This document shows, in pieces, positions 40,851-51,282 of a DNA stretch of 64,000 bases. The DNA lies in the NCBI RefSeq assembly GCF_014203795.1, contig NZ_JACHJU010000001.1:682001-746000 (forward strand), read 5' to 3'. The notes below the pieces were generated by a model that did no database searches, was not told the origin of the DNA, and saw only the letters and a program-made list of their open reading frames with translations. The position numbers and the translations under genes are program-made. The first letter of the stretch is position 1, and each line of letters begins with the position of its first letter. Source of the stretch: Streptosporangium album. Lineage in GTDB: Bacteria > Actinomycetota > Actinomycetes > Streptosporangiales > Streptosporangiaceae.

Positions 40851-42656
40851 TCAGATCAGGAGGGCGATCGCGCGTACGGCTGCCGCGCACAGGGCGACGA
40901 ACCCGCCCAGCACGGCGAGCGCCCGCAGGCCCTCCTTGCGGAGTTCGGGGATCTCGGAGCTGATCCGCTCGACCTCACGTCCGATGATCCCGCCGCAGAC
41001 GACCCCGAACACGATGCCGGCGGCGGCGATGGGAGCGGGGCGCAGCCACCACTCCGGCGGCAGGGACGCGCCGAGAGTCAGCCACAGCACTCCGCCCGCG
41101 AGCCCCGCCGCCGGCAGCCCCGGCCAGACCAGTGCGGTCAGCAGTGACACCACGAAGGTCAACGGGAAGCTCACGACGCGCAACACACCCCGGGCCCTGG
41201 CCGACACGCGTTTCCTGACCAGCCAGTGCCCGACCCAGACCGTGCGGGCCAGGACGGCGAAGACACCGGTGACGGCGAAGGTGGCCAGCGGCCACAGCAG
41301 AGTGGCCACCACACACGGCACGGACAGTACGGCCAGCAGGATCAGTGCCGCGTTCCCCGCGGGCAACGGCCCTGCGCGGCCACCGGTCGCGGCTCCCGTG
41401 CCCTCTCCCTGACGCCCCTTGGGCGCCCTCCGGGCGGCCTTGGCCCCTGTTCCGCCGGATGCCGGCCGGGCCCCCCGGGACGGCTCACCTGCCCCGGAAG
41501 CCGATCGCCCGCCACGGGACGGCCCCTCCCCGGCCGCAGCCGGCCGCGCGCCGCGCGCGACGCCGTCTGTCCCTCCGGTGGACCGTCCCGCCCGTGGCGG
41601 CTCTGCGGCCAGAGCTGCCACCGCCTTCCCACCACGGGACGTCCCGTCCCCACCGGCGGCCGGGCGCGTCACGCGCTCGGACGCGGCCGTCTTGGCAGCC
41701 GACCGGCCACCCCGCGAGGGCTCCTCCCCCTTGTCGCCCTTGGACCCGGACCTGGCTCGCGCCTCCGGCTTCTTCGACGCGCCGGAGACGGCCCGCTCCG
41801 CGACCGGCCTGGCGGTCTTCGGCGGTGCCGGCTCGGAGGCGGCTCGGGCGAGACGCGTGAGGCGGGCGGCCAGGATGGCCGCGGTGGGACGTTTGGCCGC
41901 CTCGCGATGGAGAGCGGCCCGGATCAGGGGGAGCAGGGACGCGGGAATGCCCGCCAGATCGGCCTGGCCGTTGAGGATGGCGTACATCTGTGCCTCAACC
42001 GTGCCACGGCCGAAGGTGGGACGTCCGGTCGCGGCGAAGGCGACCGTGGCCGCCCACGCGTGCACGTCGGCGGGCTCCCCCACGGGCTCGTCCACGAAGA
42101 GCTCGGGGGCGGCGTAGCTCGGGGTGCCGAGGAAGGTGCCGGTCATGGTGAGCCGGGTGGCGTCCAGGACCTGGGCGATGCCGAAGTCGATCAGGATGGG
42201 CTCGTCCTCGGCGTTGACGAGCACGTTGGCGGGCTTGAGGTCACGGTGGACGACCCCGGCCGCGTGGATGATCGACAGGGCGGTGGCCAGCCCCTGGGCG
42301 AGGGTGACCAGAGCTGCCCCCTGGAGCGGGCCGTCGCGCCGCACGCGTTCGAGGAGGGTGTCCCCCTCGATGTGCTCCATGACCAGATAAGGCCGTTCAC
42401 AGGCGAGGTCGGCGTCGACGACGCGCGCGACATAGGGGCTCTCGACCCTGCGGAGGGCGCGGACCTCGCGCTCGAGCCGTATTCGGGCCTCCGAGTCGGC
42501 GTCGACGGCATCGTGGAGCATCTTGAGCGCGACGCCCTCCCCACGGCGGTTGGTGGCGAGGTAGACGTCCCCCATGCCGCCCCGGCCGAGGCGCTCCACC
42601 AACGTGTAGGAGCCGACGCGCCCGAGACGACCCACGTGACCTCCTGCGTCGGCCAC
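40851..42656 (-). CDS. Serine/threonine protein kinase with C-terminal membrane domain
   Basis: 601 residues. The kinase domain (residues about 15-270) is complete: GRGGMGDVYLA, VALKMLHDA, VVHRDLKPANVLV, LIDFGIAQV, GTPSYAAPE. A linker of about 150 residues is rich in Ala, Arg, Gly and Ser (repeated PSRGGR motifs). The C-terminal 190 residues form about five or six hydrophobic helices (NAALILLAVLSVPCVVATLL and following) without a PASTA or other known sensor. It likely phosphorylates proteins near the membrane. GTG 42635 is a plausible alternative start. Convergent with the M48 peptidase gene. Confidence 0.9.
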   Translation of the reverse strand: MADAGGHVGRLGRVGSYTLVERLGRGGMGDVYLATNRRGEGVALKMLHDAVDADSEARIRLEREVRALRRVESPYVARVVDADLACERPYLVMEHIEGDTLLERVRRDGPLQGAALVTLAQGLATALSIIHAAGVVHRDLKPANVLVNAEDEPILIDFGIAQVLDATRLTMTGTFLGTPSYAAPELFVDEPVGEPADVHAWAATVAFAATGRPTFGRGTVEAQMYAILNGQADLAGIPASLLPLIRAALHREAAKRPTAAILAARLTRLARAASEPAPPKTARPVAERAVSGASKKPEARARSGSKGDKGEEPSRGGRSAAKTAASERVTRPAAGGDGTSRGGKAVAALAAEPPRAGRSTGGTDGVARGARPAAAGEGPSRGGRSASGAGEPSRGARPASGGTGAKAARRAPKGRQGEGTGAATGGRAGPLPAGNAALILLAVLSVPCVVATLLWPLATFAVTGVFAVLARTVWVGHWLVRKRVSARARGVLRVVSFPLTFVVSLLTALVWPGLPAAGLAGGVLWLTLGASLPPEWWLRPAPIAAAGIVFGVVCGGIIGREVERISSEIPELRKEGLRALAVLGGFVALCAAAVRAIALLI

Positions 42657-42787
42657 ATGGGTCCAAGACCGCTGTGCCTACCGGGTTGCTCGCTCCCGCT
42701 CGCTTCCCTGCTCTCCAGCCATAGGAGACAACACCATAGCGGGCAGGTGCGACGAATTTCCGGCGGCGCGCCGTACTGGCGGAAACA

Positions 42788-43420
42788 TCAGAGGGGCGGG
42801 GTCCCGGCGTCAGGCGGTTTCGGGCGGGTACCCTCCGGTTCGATCGACGGCTGCGGCTGGGTCGCGTCCTCCGGCGTCGGCGGATGTGACGGGGCCACGT
42901 CCTCCGACGCCGGCGGCCGTTGCTGGACCGCGGTGGGCGGGATCCGTGACGGGGACTCGTCCTGGATGGGCGGCACGTACGCCGGCGCGTTCTCACGACC
43001 CCGCCGGCGCTCCCGGCGGCGGCCGAAAAGGAGGTGGTCCAGGCTGATCCGGCCCGCGCCGCCGGCGGCCAGCAGCAGCGCGGCCGAGCCCAGGGCGCCG
43101 ACCAGCTCGAATCCACCCTCCGCGATGAGGAGGCCGTTACGCGAGTGCACGAATATGAACGCACCGAGCATGTCCGCGGCGAGCAGAAGACCGACGAGCG
43201 GGGTCAACAGCCCCAGGATGAGCAGGATTCCCCCGCCGAGTTCGACGGCCATGGCGAAGCCGGCGGATATCCGGGGCATGGGCACGCCCGCCGAGCCGAA
43301 CATGGCGGCGGTGCCGTCCAGACCGCCCGTGTTGAGCTTCTGCCATCCGTGCACGACGAAGATGGCACCAAGGACGATCCGCGCGATCAGCGCGGCCAGA
43401 TCGTACAGGGAACGCCTCAC
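42788..43420 (-). CDS. DoxX-family membrane protein with proline-rich tail
   Basis: A 210-residue protein. The first 130 residues make four helices of the DoxX family: LAALIARIVLGAIFVVHGWQ, KLNTGGLDGTAAMFG, FAMAVELGGGILLILGLLTP and LVGALGSAALLLAAGG. A hydrophilic tail of about 75 residues is rich in Pro and Glu and could be cytoplasmic and disordered. DoxX-like proteins are linked to thiosulfate:quinone oxidoreductase subunits or membrane thiol stress complexes. The start overlaps the preceding small membrane gene (ATGA). Confidence 0.85.
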   Translation of the reverse strand: MRRSLYDLAALIARIVLGAIFVVHGWQKLNTGGLDGTAAMFGSAGVPMPRISAGFAMAVELGGGILLILGLLTPLVGLLLAADMLGAFIFVHSRNGLLIAEGGFELVGALGSAALLLAAGGAGRISLDHLLFGRRRERRRGRENAPAYVPPIQDESPSRIPPTAVQQRPPASEDVAPSHPPTPEDATQPQPSIEPEGTRPKPPDAGTPPL

Positions 43421-43608
43421 GACCGGCGCTCGCAGTCACGGAGCGGACCGCCCAGCAGGGTGTCCAGCCTGGCCGTGGGCTCGGCTGACAGGCTCCGGCG
43501 GCGGGTGCGCCGCCAGCTCACATGTCCCCGCCGCTCCAGCCAGAGCATCAGCCGATCGAGACTGAACAGCACAAGCGCGACAAGCAGGAACGTGACCACG
43601 ATTTCCAT
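43417..43608 (-). CDS. 63-residue single-span membrane protein
   Basis: A short gene encoding one N-terminal helix (MEIVVTFLLVALVLFSLDRL) followed by a strongly basic cytoplasmic part (RRGHVSWRRTRRRSLSAEP). Its stop overlaps the DoxX start, so the two are co-translated, which supports it being real. Possible small subunit or assembly factor of the DoxX protein. Confidence 0.65.
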   Translation of the reverse strand: MEIVVTFLLVALVLFSLDRLMLWLERRGHVSWRRTRRRSLSAEPTARLDTLLGGPLRDCERRS

Positions 43609-43718
43609 GGAGCCCAGTCAAACCACAGAGGACCACCATTACATGGAGCGACACGCCAATACACGGAGTGACCGTCGGGGTGTGCGCATCACCGCCTGCT
43701 CACACCCCGAGGTGTCTC

Positions 43719-45026
43719 CTACCTGCCGTCCCCGCCGCCGGCCTTGGAGGCGACGACCGTGCCCGCACCGGTGCGCAGATGACCCTCTCCGGTGTAGACC
43801 CACTTGGTGGAGGTCAGCTCGGGGAGGCCCATGGGGCCGCGCGCGTGCAGCTTCTGGGTGGAGATGCCGATCTCGGCGCCGAAGCCGAACTCGCCGCCGT
43901 CGGTGAACCTGGTCGAGGCGTTGACCGCCACGGCGGCGGAGTCGACCAGGGCGACGAACCTGCGGGACGCGGTGACCGAGCGGGTGACGATCGCGTCGGT
44001 GTGGCCCGAGCCGTACTTCCTGATGTGCGCGACCGCGTCCTCCAGCGAGTCGACCACGGCGGCGGCGATGTCCAGCGAGAGATACTCGTCGCGGAAGTCC
44101 TCCTCACCGGCCGGCACCACGTCACCGTAGGCCGAGATCCGGGCGTCGCCGTGCACCGTCACGCCCTCCTCGGTCAGGGCGGCCAGCGCGCGCGGCACGA
44201 AGGCGTCGGCCACGGCGGCGTGCACCAGGAGCGTCTCGGCGGCGTTGCACACCGAGGGCCGCTGGACCTTGGAGTTGAGCAGAATCGCGATCGCGAGGTC
44301 GATGTCGGCGTCGGCGTCGACGTAGACGTGGCAGTTGCCCACACCGGTCTCGATGACCGGGACCGTGGACTCCTCGACCACCGAGTCGATCAGAGAGGCC
44401 CCTCCACGCGGGATCAGCACGTCCACCAGGCCACGGGCCCGCATGAGCTCCTTGGCCGAGTCGCGGGTCTGGCCGGGAACCAGCTGCACCGCTCCCGCCG
44501 GGACCTCCGTACCCGCCAACGCGTCCTGCATGATCCGGACGAGGACCGTGTTCGACTCGTAGGCGCTGGACGATCCTCGCAGCAGGGTGGCGTTGCCGCT
44601 CTTCAGGCAGAGCGCGGCGGCGTCCACGGTCACGTTGGGACGGCCCTCGTAGATGATGCCGATCACGCCGAGCGGCACCCGGAGCTGGCGCAGCTCCAGG
44701 CCATTGGGCAGCGTGTTGCCCCGGATCACCTCACCCACCGGGTCGGGCAGGTCGGCGACCTGACGGACCGCCTCCGCGATGGCCCCGACACGGCCCTCGT
44801 CGAGCCGGAGCCGGTCAATCATGTATTCGGAGATGCCGCTCTGCCGTGCCCTGTCCACATCGAGCGCGTTGGCCGTGACGATCTCGGCTGACCGCGCCAC
44901 CAGGGCGTCGGCGATCACCCGGAGCGCGGCGTCCTTCGGGGCCCTCGGCAGCGGGGCCAGCTCGGCGGTGGCCTCTTTAGCCGCCAGGGCTACCTTCAGG
45001 AAGTCCTCGGACATCTCGCGCTCCAA
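43719..45026 (-). CDS. proA: Gamma-glutamyl phosphate reductase
   Basis: About 430 residues of the ALDH-like ProA family: [73 protein letters not shown] and the catalytic Cys in [17 protein letters not shown]; ends with [20 protein letters not shown] and [12 protein letters not shown]. It reduces gamma-glutamyl phosphate to glutamate semialdehyde in proline synthesis. ATG 45014 (MSEDFL) is probably the real start. Six bases after proB, same strand. Confidence 0.95.
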   Translation of the reverse strand: MEREMSEDFLKVALAAKEATAELAPLPRAPKDAALRVIADALVARSAEIVTANALDVDRARQSGISEYMIDRLRLDEGRVGAIAEAVRQVADLPDPVGEVIRGNTLPNGLELRQLRVPLGVIGIIYEGRPNVTVDAAALCLKSGNATLLRGSSSAYESNTVLVRIMQDALAGTEVPAGAVQLVPGQTRDSAKELMRARGLVDVLIPRGGASLIDSVVEESTVPVIETGVGNCHVYVDADADIDLAIAILLNSKVQRPSVCNAAETLLVHAAVADAFVPRALAALTEEGVTVHGDARISAYGDVVPAGEEDFRDEYLSLDIAAAVVDSLEDAVAHIRKYGSGHTDAIVTRSVTASRRFVALVDSAAVAVNASTRFTDGGEFGFGAEIGISTQKLHARGPMGLPELTSTKWVYTGEGHLRTGAGTVVASKAGGGDGR

Positions 45027-45031
45027 CGGAA

Positions 45032-46165
45032 CTAGTGGTGGGACTCCAGTATGACGATGTCATCACGGTGGATGAGCTCGCGTTCATATTCCGGACCGAG
45101 GCTGGTGGCCAGCTCACGGGTGGAACGGCCCAGCAGCTCCGGGATCTCCCCCGCGTCGAAGTTGACCAGCCCGCGGGCGACCACCCTGCCCAGCGGCCCG
45201 CACAGGTCCACCGGGTCCCCGGCCGCGAACTCGCCGTCGACGGCGGTGACCCCGGCGGGCAGCAGCGACTTGCGGCGGCTCACCACGGCCTCGACCGCCC
45301 CGGGATCCAGATGGAGCCGTCCCCGGCCGGTGGTGGCGTGGGCCAGCCAGAGCAGCCGGGTGCCGGGATGGCGGCCGTCCGGATGGAAGTAGGTGCCGAC
45401 GTCGCTGCCCGCGAGGGCCTGGGCGGCGTGTGCGGCCGCGGTCAGGACCACGGGAACGCCCGCCCCGGTGGCGATCCTGGCCGCCTGCACCTTGGTGACC
45501 ATCCCGCCGGTGCCGACCGCTCCCCCCTTCCCCAGTTCGACCCCGATCAGGTCGTCCGGCCCGCGCACGTCGCCGAGCCTGCGGGCGCCGGGACGGCGGG
45601 GGTCACCGTCGTAGAGGGCGTCCACGTCGGACAGGAGCACCAGCGCGTCGGCGCGGGTCAGGTGGGCCACCAGGGCGGCGAGCCGGTCGTTGTCACCGAA
45701 CCGGATCTCGTCGGTGGCCACGGTGTCGTTCTCGTTGACCACCGGGACGATGCCCAGCTCCAGCAGCCGGCCCAGTGTGCGCTGGGCGTTGACATGGTGC
45801 GATCGCCGCATCATGTCGTCGGCGGTCAGCAGGACCTGACCGACGCGCAGGCCGTACCGGGCGAAGGAGGAGGTGTAGCGGGCGACCAGGACCCCCTGGC
45901 CGACCGAGGCGGCCGCCTGCTGGGTGGCGAGGTCACGCGGCCGGCTGGACAGGCCCAGCGGGCCGAGACCGGCCGCGATCGCGCCGGAGGAGACCAGCAC
46001 GAGCTGCGTTCCGGTCCCACGCCGGGCGGCGAGCACGTCGACCAGGGCGTCCACCCGGTCGACGTCGATCATCCCCTGCGCGGTGGTGAGCGAGGACGAA
46101 CCCACCTTCACGACGAGGCGTGAGGCCGTACGGATCCGATCACGCGCAGACTCCACAACACGCAC
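45032..46165 (-). CDS. proB: Glutamate 5-kinase
   Basis: 377 residues. Amino-acid-kinase domain: [71 protein letters not shown] and [22 protein letters not shown]-terminal PUA domain follows ([19 protein letters not shown]). Catalyses the first step of proline biosynthesis and is feedback-inhibited by proline in the family. GTG 46165 is chosen; homologues begin close to this point, and a second GTG lies at 46156. Located 29 bp after obgE, so possibly co-transcribed. Confidence 0.93.
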   Translation of the reverse strand: MRVVESARDRIRTASRLVVKVGSSSLTTAQGMIDVDRVDALVDVLAARRGTGTQLVLVSSGAIAAGLGPLGLSSRPRDLATQQAAASVGQGVLVARYTSSFARYGLRVGQVLLTADDMMRRSHHVNAQRTLGRLLELGIVPVVNENDTVATDEIRFGDNDRLAALVAHLTRADALVLLSDVDALYDGDPRRPGARRLGDVRGPDDLIGVELGKGGAVGTGGMVTKVQAARIATGAGVPVVLTAAAHAAQALAGSDVGTYFHPDGRHPGTRLLWLAHATTGRGRLHLDPGAVEAVVSRRKSLLPAGVTAVDGEFAAGDPVDLCGPLGRVVARGLVNFDAGEIPELLGRSTRELATSLGPEYERELIHRDDIVILESHH

Positions 46166-46194
46166 CTTTCTCGCGAGAGCCGGGGATGAGCAGG

Positions 46195-47547
46195 TTATCC
46201 GAGCCGGTTGTCGGTGCCGCGCGGCCCTTGGTGGACCGCCTCGGCGTTGAGCGTCGGCTGCCAGTCGAAGATGTAGCCGTTCTCCATGGATCCGATGATC
46301 ACCTCGGCTCCGGCGGTGGCCCCGGCCTTGGTGAGCTCCTCCTCGACGCCGAGCCGCTCCAGCCGGTCGGCCAGGTAGCCGACGGCCTCGTCGTTGGTGA
46401 AGTCGGTCTGGCGGATCCAGCGTTCCGGCTTGACCCCGGTGACCTGGAAGGTGTTGTCGTCGACCCGGCGCACGGTGAAGCCCGCGTCGCCAAGCTGCCT
46501 GGGCTTGATGACCAGGCGGGTCGGCTCGACCACGGGCGCGGCGGCCCGGGCGGCGGCGACCATCTCGCCCATGGCGTAGGTCAGCTCCTTGAGGCCCTCG
46601 TGAGTGGCCGCGGAGATGGAGAAGACCCGCATTCCCCGCTCCTCGAGCATCGGCCGGACGATGTCGGCCAGATCGCGGGCGTCGGGCACATCGGACTTGT
46701 TGAGGACGGCCAGACGCGGACGGTCCTCCAGCTTGCCGTACGCCTTGAGCTCGGCCTCGATCGCCTCGTAGTCGCTGATCGGGTCGCGGCCGGGCTCCAT
46801 GGTGGCGCAGTCGATCACGTGCACGAGCGTGTTGCACCGCTCGACGTGCCGCAGGAACTCATGGCCCAGGCCCTTGCCCTCCGACGCGCCGGGGATGAGG
46901 CCGGGCACGTCGGCGACGGTGAAGATGGTGTCACCCGCGGTCACCACACCAAGGTTGGGCACCAGAGTGGTGAAGGGATAGTCGGCGATCTTCGGCCGGG
47001 CCGCGGAGAGCGCGGCGATGAGGGATGACTTGCCCGCGCTCGGGAAGCCCACCAGCGCCACGTCCGCGACGCTCTTCATCTCCAGCATCACGTCGAGCTC
47101 GTCGCCGGGCTCGCCGAGCAGCGCGAAACCGGGAGCCTTGCGCTTGGTCGAGGCCAGGGCGGCGTTGCCGAGCCCGCCGTGCCCGCCTTCGGCGATCACG
47201 TAGCGGGTGCCGGCGCCGACCAGGTCGATCAGGACCTCGCCGGTGTCGGCGTCCTTGACCACGGTGCCGTCGGGCACCGGGAGGATGATGTCGCCTCCGT
47301 TGGCTCCGTCGCGGTTGGCACCCGACCCCTGCTTGCCGTTGTCCGCCTTGCGGTGCGGGCGGCGGTGGTACTCCAGCAGCGTGGCGGTGTTCGGGGTGAC
47401 TTCCAGAATCACGTCACCGCCGCGACCGCCGTTGCCGCCGTCGGGGCCGCCCAGCGGCTTGAACTTCTCCCGATGCACAGAGGCGCAGCCATGTCCCCCG
47501 TCACCGGCCTTGATGTGCAGGACCACCTGGTCCACAAAGTCCGGCAT
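46195..47547 (-). CDS. obgE: GTPase ObgE/CgtA
   Basis: 450 residues. Glycine-rich Obg domain ([36 protein letters not shown]), G domain with Walker [11 protein letters not shown], switch [37 protein letters not shown] and SAA, then a C-terminal OCT domain ([20 protein letters not shown]) as in Gram-positive Obg. Functions in 50S ribosome maturation and stress/sporulation control. ATG 47547 with GGAGGG six bases upstream. Follows rpmA across a hairpin. Confidence 0.96.
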   Translation of the reverse strand: MPDFVDQVVLHIKAGDGGHGCASVHREKFKPLGGPDGGNGGRGGDVILEVTPNTATLLEYHRRPHRKADNGKQGSGANRDGANGGDIILPVPDGTVVKDADTGEVLIDLVGAGTRYVIAEGGHGGLGNAALASTKRKAPGFALLGEPGDELDVMLEMKSVADVALVGFPSAGKSSLIAALSAARPKIADYPFTTLVPNLGVVTAGDTIFTVADVPGLIPGASEGKGLGHEFLRHVERCNTLVHVIDCATMEPGRDPISDYEAIEAELKAYGKLEDRPRLAVLNKSDVPDARDLADIVRPMLEERGMRVFSISAATHEGLKELTYAMGEMVAAARAAAPVVEPTRLVIKPRQLGDAGFTVRRVDDNTFQVTGVKPERWIRQTDFTNDEAVGYLADRLERLGVEEELTKAGATAGAEVIIGSMENGYIFDWQPTLNAEAVHQGPRGTDNRLG

Positions 47548-47593
47548 GTCTGCCCTCCTACCCATCTGCGGAAATATCCGCTTACAACACCAA

Positions 47594-47626
47594 CAGGGGT
47601 GGACCGCTGTATGCGATCCACCCCTG
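47594..47626 (-). terminator. Hairpin between rpmA and obgE
   Basis: CAGGGGTGGA (47594-47603) pairs with TCCACCCCTG (47617-47626). May attenuate read-through from the ribosomal-protein genes into obgE. Confidence 0.6.
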
Positions 47627-47650
47627 CCGTTAACGTCTGTCGGTGCGGAT

Positions 47651-47908
47651 CTACTCCGCGACCGGGACGATGCTCACTGCGCGACGACCGCGCTTGACGC
47701 CGAACTGCACGTGGCCTGCGGCCAGCGCGAACAGCGTGTCATCGCCACCGCGGCCGACGTTGTCGCCCGGGTGGAAGTGGGTGCCGCGCTGGCGGACGAT
47801 GATCTCGCCGGCGCTGACCAGCTGACCGCCGAAGCGCTTCACGCCGAGTCGCTGTGCGTTGGAGTCACGGCCGTTCCGAGTGGACGACGCGCCCTTCTTG
47901 TGTGCCAT
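47651..47908 (-). CDS. rpmA: 50S ribosomal protein bL27
   Basis: 85 residues: [60 protein letters not shown]. The N-terminus lacks the cleavable extension seen in Firmicutes and directly reaches the peptidyl-transferase centre. Nineteen bases after rplU; obligatory rplU-rpmA-obgE order. Confidence 0.98.
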   Translation of the reverse strand: MAHKKGASSTRNGRDSNAQRLGVKRFGGQLVSAGEIIVRQRGTHFHPGDNVGRGGDDTLFALAAGHVQFGVKRGRRAVSIVPVAE

Positions 47909-47927
47909 CTCGCAAAACTCCCGAAAC

Positions 47928-48230
47928 TCAGGCCTGGTCGATGCCGGTGATCTTCACCTGCGTGTACCGCTGGCGGTGACCCTGGCGCTTCTTGTAGCCG
48001 CTCTTGTTCTTGTACTTGAGGATCCGGATCTTCGGACCCTTGGTCTCACCGAGAATCTCGGCGGCAACCGTGAACTTGCCCGCCTCGGTGGTCACGTCGC
48101 CATCGTTGACGACGAGCACCGTCGGCAGCGAAACCGTGGAACCGACCTCGCCGGCGACCTTGTCCACCTCGAGGACGTCACCGACGGAGACCTTCTGCTG
48201 CCTGCCGCCGCAACGAACGATCGCGTACAC
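47928..48230 (-). CDS. rplU: 50S ribosomal protein bL21
   Basis: 100 residues with GTG start: [40 protein letters not shown] and [13 protein letters not shown]. Binds 23S rRNA. The 218-bp gap upstream must hold the promoter and leader of the rplU-rpmA operon; I could not define an L21-leader fold with certainty. Confidence 0.98.
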   Translation of the reverse strand: MYAIVRCGGRQQKVSVGDVLEVDKVAGEVGSTVSLPTVLVVNDGDVTTEAGKFTVAAEILGETKGPKIRILKYKNKSGYKKRQGHRQRYTQVKITGIDQA

Positions 48231-48426
48231 CGCGGAACCCTTCTTCTGACTACTTGCTCGCCGGATGCTGCGCCCCGCATCCGGCTATGGTCACTGATTT
48301 GACCGACGGACCAGGTAGGCGCGCGAACAGGGCGCGCCACGAGCGCACCGGTTCACCAGGGTACCGGATTACCGGTGTCCTGGTCGAACCGGGCGGAACG
48401 TCGGAGGTAGCCGACCTGACGGCCGG

Positions 48427-48452
48427 CTAGGCCTTGCTTGTTGCCGGCCTAG
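48427..48452 (-). terminator. Weak hairpin at the end of the RNase E/G gene
   Basis: CTAGGCC (48427-48433) pairs with GGCCTAG (48446-48452) and overlaps the stop codon. Short stem, no U-run; low confidence. Confidence 0.35.
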
Positions 48453-51187
48453 TCAGCCGACTTGGCCTTGCGGGAGCGTCGCCGCCCCCGGCCAGAAGCC
48501 TGTACGGCCTGCGCGTCCTCAACTGGAACGTCATCAAGCGCATCGGTCACCGTATCACGGCCAGACTGGCCGCTGGCCGCGACAGCATGGCCCGGGTCCT
48601 TGGCGAGCCTCTCGGCGACCGCCTTCTCCACGGCCATCTTGCCCTGGGTGCCACGCGGCTCCGGCTTGCTCTCGACCGGCTCGGCCGAGACGTGGAGCCC
48701 GCGGCCGTTGCAGCACTCACAGACGGTCGAGAAGGCCTCCAGAAGGCCCTGCCCGACCCGCTTGCGGGTCATCTGCACCAGGCCGAGAGAAGTGACCTCG
48801 GCGACCTGGTGCTTGGTACGGTCGCGGGCCAGGCACTCCAGCAGCCGCCGCAGCACCAGATCCCGGTTGTTCTCCAGCACCATGTCGATGAAGTCGATGA
48901 CGATGATGCCGCCGATGTCCCGCAACCTGAGCTGGCGGACGATCTCCTCGGCCGCCTCCAGGTTGTTGCGGGTGACGGTCTCCTCGAGGTTGCCGCCCTG
49001 GCCGGTGAACTTACCGGTGTTGACGTCGACCACGGTCATGGCCTCGGTCCGGTCGATCACCAGCGAACCGCCACTGGGCAGCCAGACCTTGCGCTCCATC
49101 GCCTTGGCGATCTGCTCGTCGATCCGGTAGGCGGCGAAGACGTCGGCGCCGTCCTCCCACCGGGAGAGCCGATCGGCCAGATGCGGGGCGACATAGCGGA
49201 CATATTCGTCAACCGTCTCCCACACGTCGTCGCCCGCCACGACCAGCGAGGCGAAGTCCTCGTTGAAGACGTCGCGGACCACCCGGACGGTCAGGTCGGG
49301 CTCGGAGGACAGCAGCTCCGGCGCGCTGGCCGACTTGGCCTTGCGCTGGATGTTCTCCCACTGGGCCGACAGCCTGGCCACGTCACGCCCGAGCTCCTCC
49401 TCCGACGCGCCCTCGGCGGCCGTACGGACGATGACCCCGGCGTTCTCCGGCATCACCTTCTTCAGGATGCTCTTGAGGCGGGTGCGCTCCTTGTCGGGAA
49501 GCTTGCGGCTGATGCCGGTCATCGAGCCGTCGGGCACGTAGACCAGGTAACGGCCGGGAAGGCTGATCTGCGAGGTGAGCCGCGCGCCCTTGTGCCCGAT
49601 CGGATCCTTGGTGACCTGTACCAGCACCGACTGGCCGGACTTCAGCGCCACCTCGATCCGCTTGGGCTGGCCCTCCAGCCCGGCGGTGTCGAAGTTGACC
49701 TCGCCGGCGTACAGAACCGCGTTACGGCCCTTACCGATGTCGACGAACGCCGCCTCCATACTCGGCAGGACGTTCTGCACCTTGCCGAGATAGACGTTGC
49801 CCACGTAGGACTGGCTCGCCTCACGGTTGACATAGTGCTCGACGAGGACGCCGTCCTCCAGCACCGCGATCTGGGTCCGGCCACCGGTACGGCGGACCAC
49901 CATCATGCGCTCGACGGACTCCCGGCGGGCCAGGAACTCCGACTCGGTGATGATCGGCGGACGTCTCCGGCCAAGCTCGCGCCCCTCGCGGCGACGCTGC
50001 TTCTTGGCCTCCAGCCGGGTTGAGCCGCGGACACTCTGGACCTCGTCCACCGAGGTGCTGCGGCCGGCCCTGGGAGCACGGATCCGCACCACCGTGTTCG
50101 GCGGGTCGTCCGGGACCTCACCCTGCTCTTCGGTGCCCCGTCGCCGCCGCCGGCGACGGCGACGCGAGTTACCGCCCTCCGCCTCCTCTTCTTCCTGGTC
50201 GGCGTCGGAGGTCGTTTCATCCTCGGGCTGCTCGGAATCGTCCTCGGTCTCGTCCGACTCGCGCGTCTTGCCCCGGCCGCGCCCGCCCCTGCGGCGGCGG
50301 CGACGACGGCCACCGGCCTCGTCGTCACCGTCGGTGTCGTCGTCCTCCGGCTCCTCGGCCTCGGCCTCGGCCTCGACGGCCTCCGGCTCGGGCTGCTGCA
50401 CCGCGGGAGGCTGCTGCACCGGCGCGGGACGGGAGACGGGCTGCTCGGCGCGGTACGGGTCGGGAGCCTGGAAGAGCGGCTGGAACACGGCCGCCGGTGC
50501 CTGGAAGGTCACCGAGGGGGTCTCAGCACGCTCCTGCCCGGCCAGTCCGAATGGATTGACGAACAGTCCCGGCCGTTCCTCGGTGACATCCTCACCGGCA
50601 GGCTCGTCGTCCAACGGCTCGTTGGCGGGCATCGCGAGCAGCAGCGCCGCCGCGACCTCCTCGGCCTCGGCCGTGGTGATGTCGCCCGGCGCCTCCGCCT
50701 CGACCGGCGCCTCCTGCGGGACGGCCTTCTTGCGGGTACGGCTGCGCTTGACCGGTGCGGAAGCCTCCTCGGCGACCGGCTCGGAAACCACCTCCACCGC
50801 GCTCTCCGCGATCGGTTCGGAGGCGAGCTCGGCGACCGGCTCCGGCTTCTTGGCACGGCTGCGCCGGGTGGTGGTCGTGGACGCCGTCGTGGCCGCCTTA
50901 CGCCGGGTAGCGCGCTTGGGCGCCGGTTCCTGAACCACTCCCGGCTCAGGCTCCACAGCCGCCGCAGAGTCCCCGGGCCCCGCGGTCACCTCCGTGGTGG
51001 CCTCGGACGCTCCGGTCACCGCGGCAGGCGGCTCCGTGGCCGCCACCACCGGTGGGGCGGGCTCGGGCTCCTCCGGCGGAGGCCCCGCGGGCCGGCTGGC
51101 GGCCCGCCGACGGCGTGTCGGCTCTGTATTTTCCTTTATGTCCCCGTCGGGGCCATTGACCCCGACGTTGGGCTCGTTGTCGAGCAT
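48449..51187 (-). CDS. rne: Ribonuclease E/G
   Basis: 912 residues. The first 400 or so are low-complexity, alternating acidic, Ala/Pro and Arg-rich tracts (actinobacterial RNase E has its disordered scaffold at the N-terminus). The catalytic core follows: S1 domain (NVYLGKVQNVLPSMEAAFVD), 5'-sensor/RNase H part and DNase I-like site DRTEAMTVVDVNTGKFTGQG plus IVIDFIDM with the magnesium-binding Asp residues. The zinc-link cysteines are in CECCNGRG. It ends in a basic tail GRGRRRSRKAKSAD. Initiates mRNA decay and rRNA processing. Lies between the TIGR03936 gene and rplU, the usual order. Confidence 0.94.
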   Translation of the reverse strand: MLDNEPNVGVNGPDGDIKENTEPTRRRRAASRPAGPPPEEPEPAPPVVAATEPPAAVTGASEATTEVTAGPGDSAAAVEPEPGVVQEPAPKRATRRKAATTASTTTTRRSRAKKPEPVAELASEPIAESAVEVVSEPVAEEASAPVKRSRTRKKAVPQEAPVEAEAPGDITTAEAEEVAAALLLAMPANEPLDDEPAGEDVTEERPGLFVNPFGLAGQERAETPSVTFQAPAAVFQPLFQAPDPYRAEQPVSRPAPVQQPPAVQQPEPEAVEAEAEAEEPEDDDTDGDDEAGGRRRRRRRGGRGRGKTRESDETEDDSEQPEDETTSDADQEEEEAEGGNSRRRRRRRRRGTEEQGEVPDDPPNTVVRIRAPRAGRSTSVDEVQSVRGSTRLEAKKQRRREGRELGRRRPPIITESEFLARRESVERMMVVRRTGGRTQIAVLEDGVLVEHYVNREASQSYVGNVYLGKVQNVLPSMEAAFVDIGKGRNAVLYAGEVNFDTAGLEGQPKRIEVALKSGQSVLVQVTKDPIGHKGARLTSQISLPGRYLVYVPDGSMTGISRKLPDKERTRLKSILKKVMPENAGVIVRTAAEGASEEELGRDVARLSAQWENIQRKAKSASAPELLSSEPDLTVRVVRDVFNEDFASLVVAGDDVWETVDEYVRYVAPHLADRLSRWEDGADVFAAYRIDEQIAKAMERKVWLPSGGSLVIDRTEAMTVVDVNTGKFTGQGGNLEETVTRNNLEAAEEIVRQLRLRDIGGIIVIDFIDMVLENNRDLVLRRLLECLARDRTKHQVAEVTSLGLVQMTRKRVGQGLLEAFSTVCECCNGRGLHVSAEPVESKPEPRGTQGKMAVEKAVAERLAKDPGHAVAASGQSGRDTVTDALDDVPVEDAQAVQASGRGRRRSRKAKSAD

Positions 51188-51282
51188 GCGGGCGTTCTCC
51201 CGTCAGCTCCCGGGCACGTCTCCGCGCCGCGCGGGAGCTCTCGTCTCTCGCTGTACGCCGAGCCTGAGCCCGGCGCCAAGTC

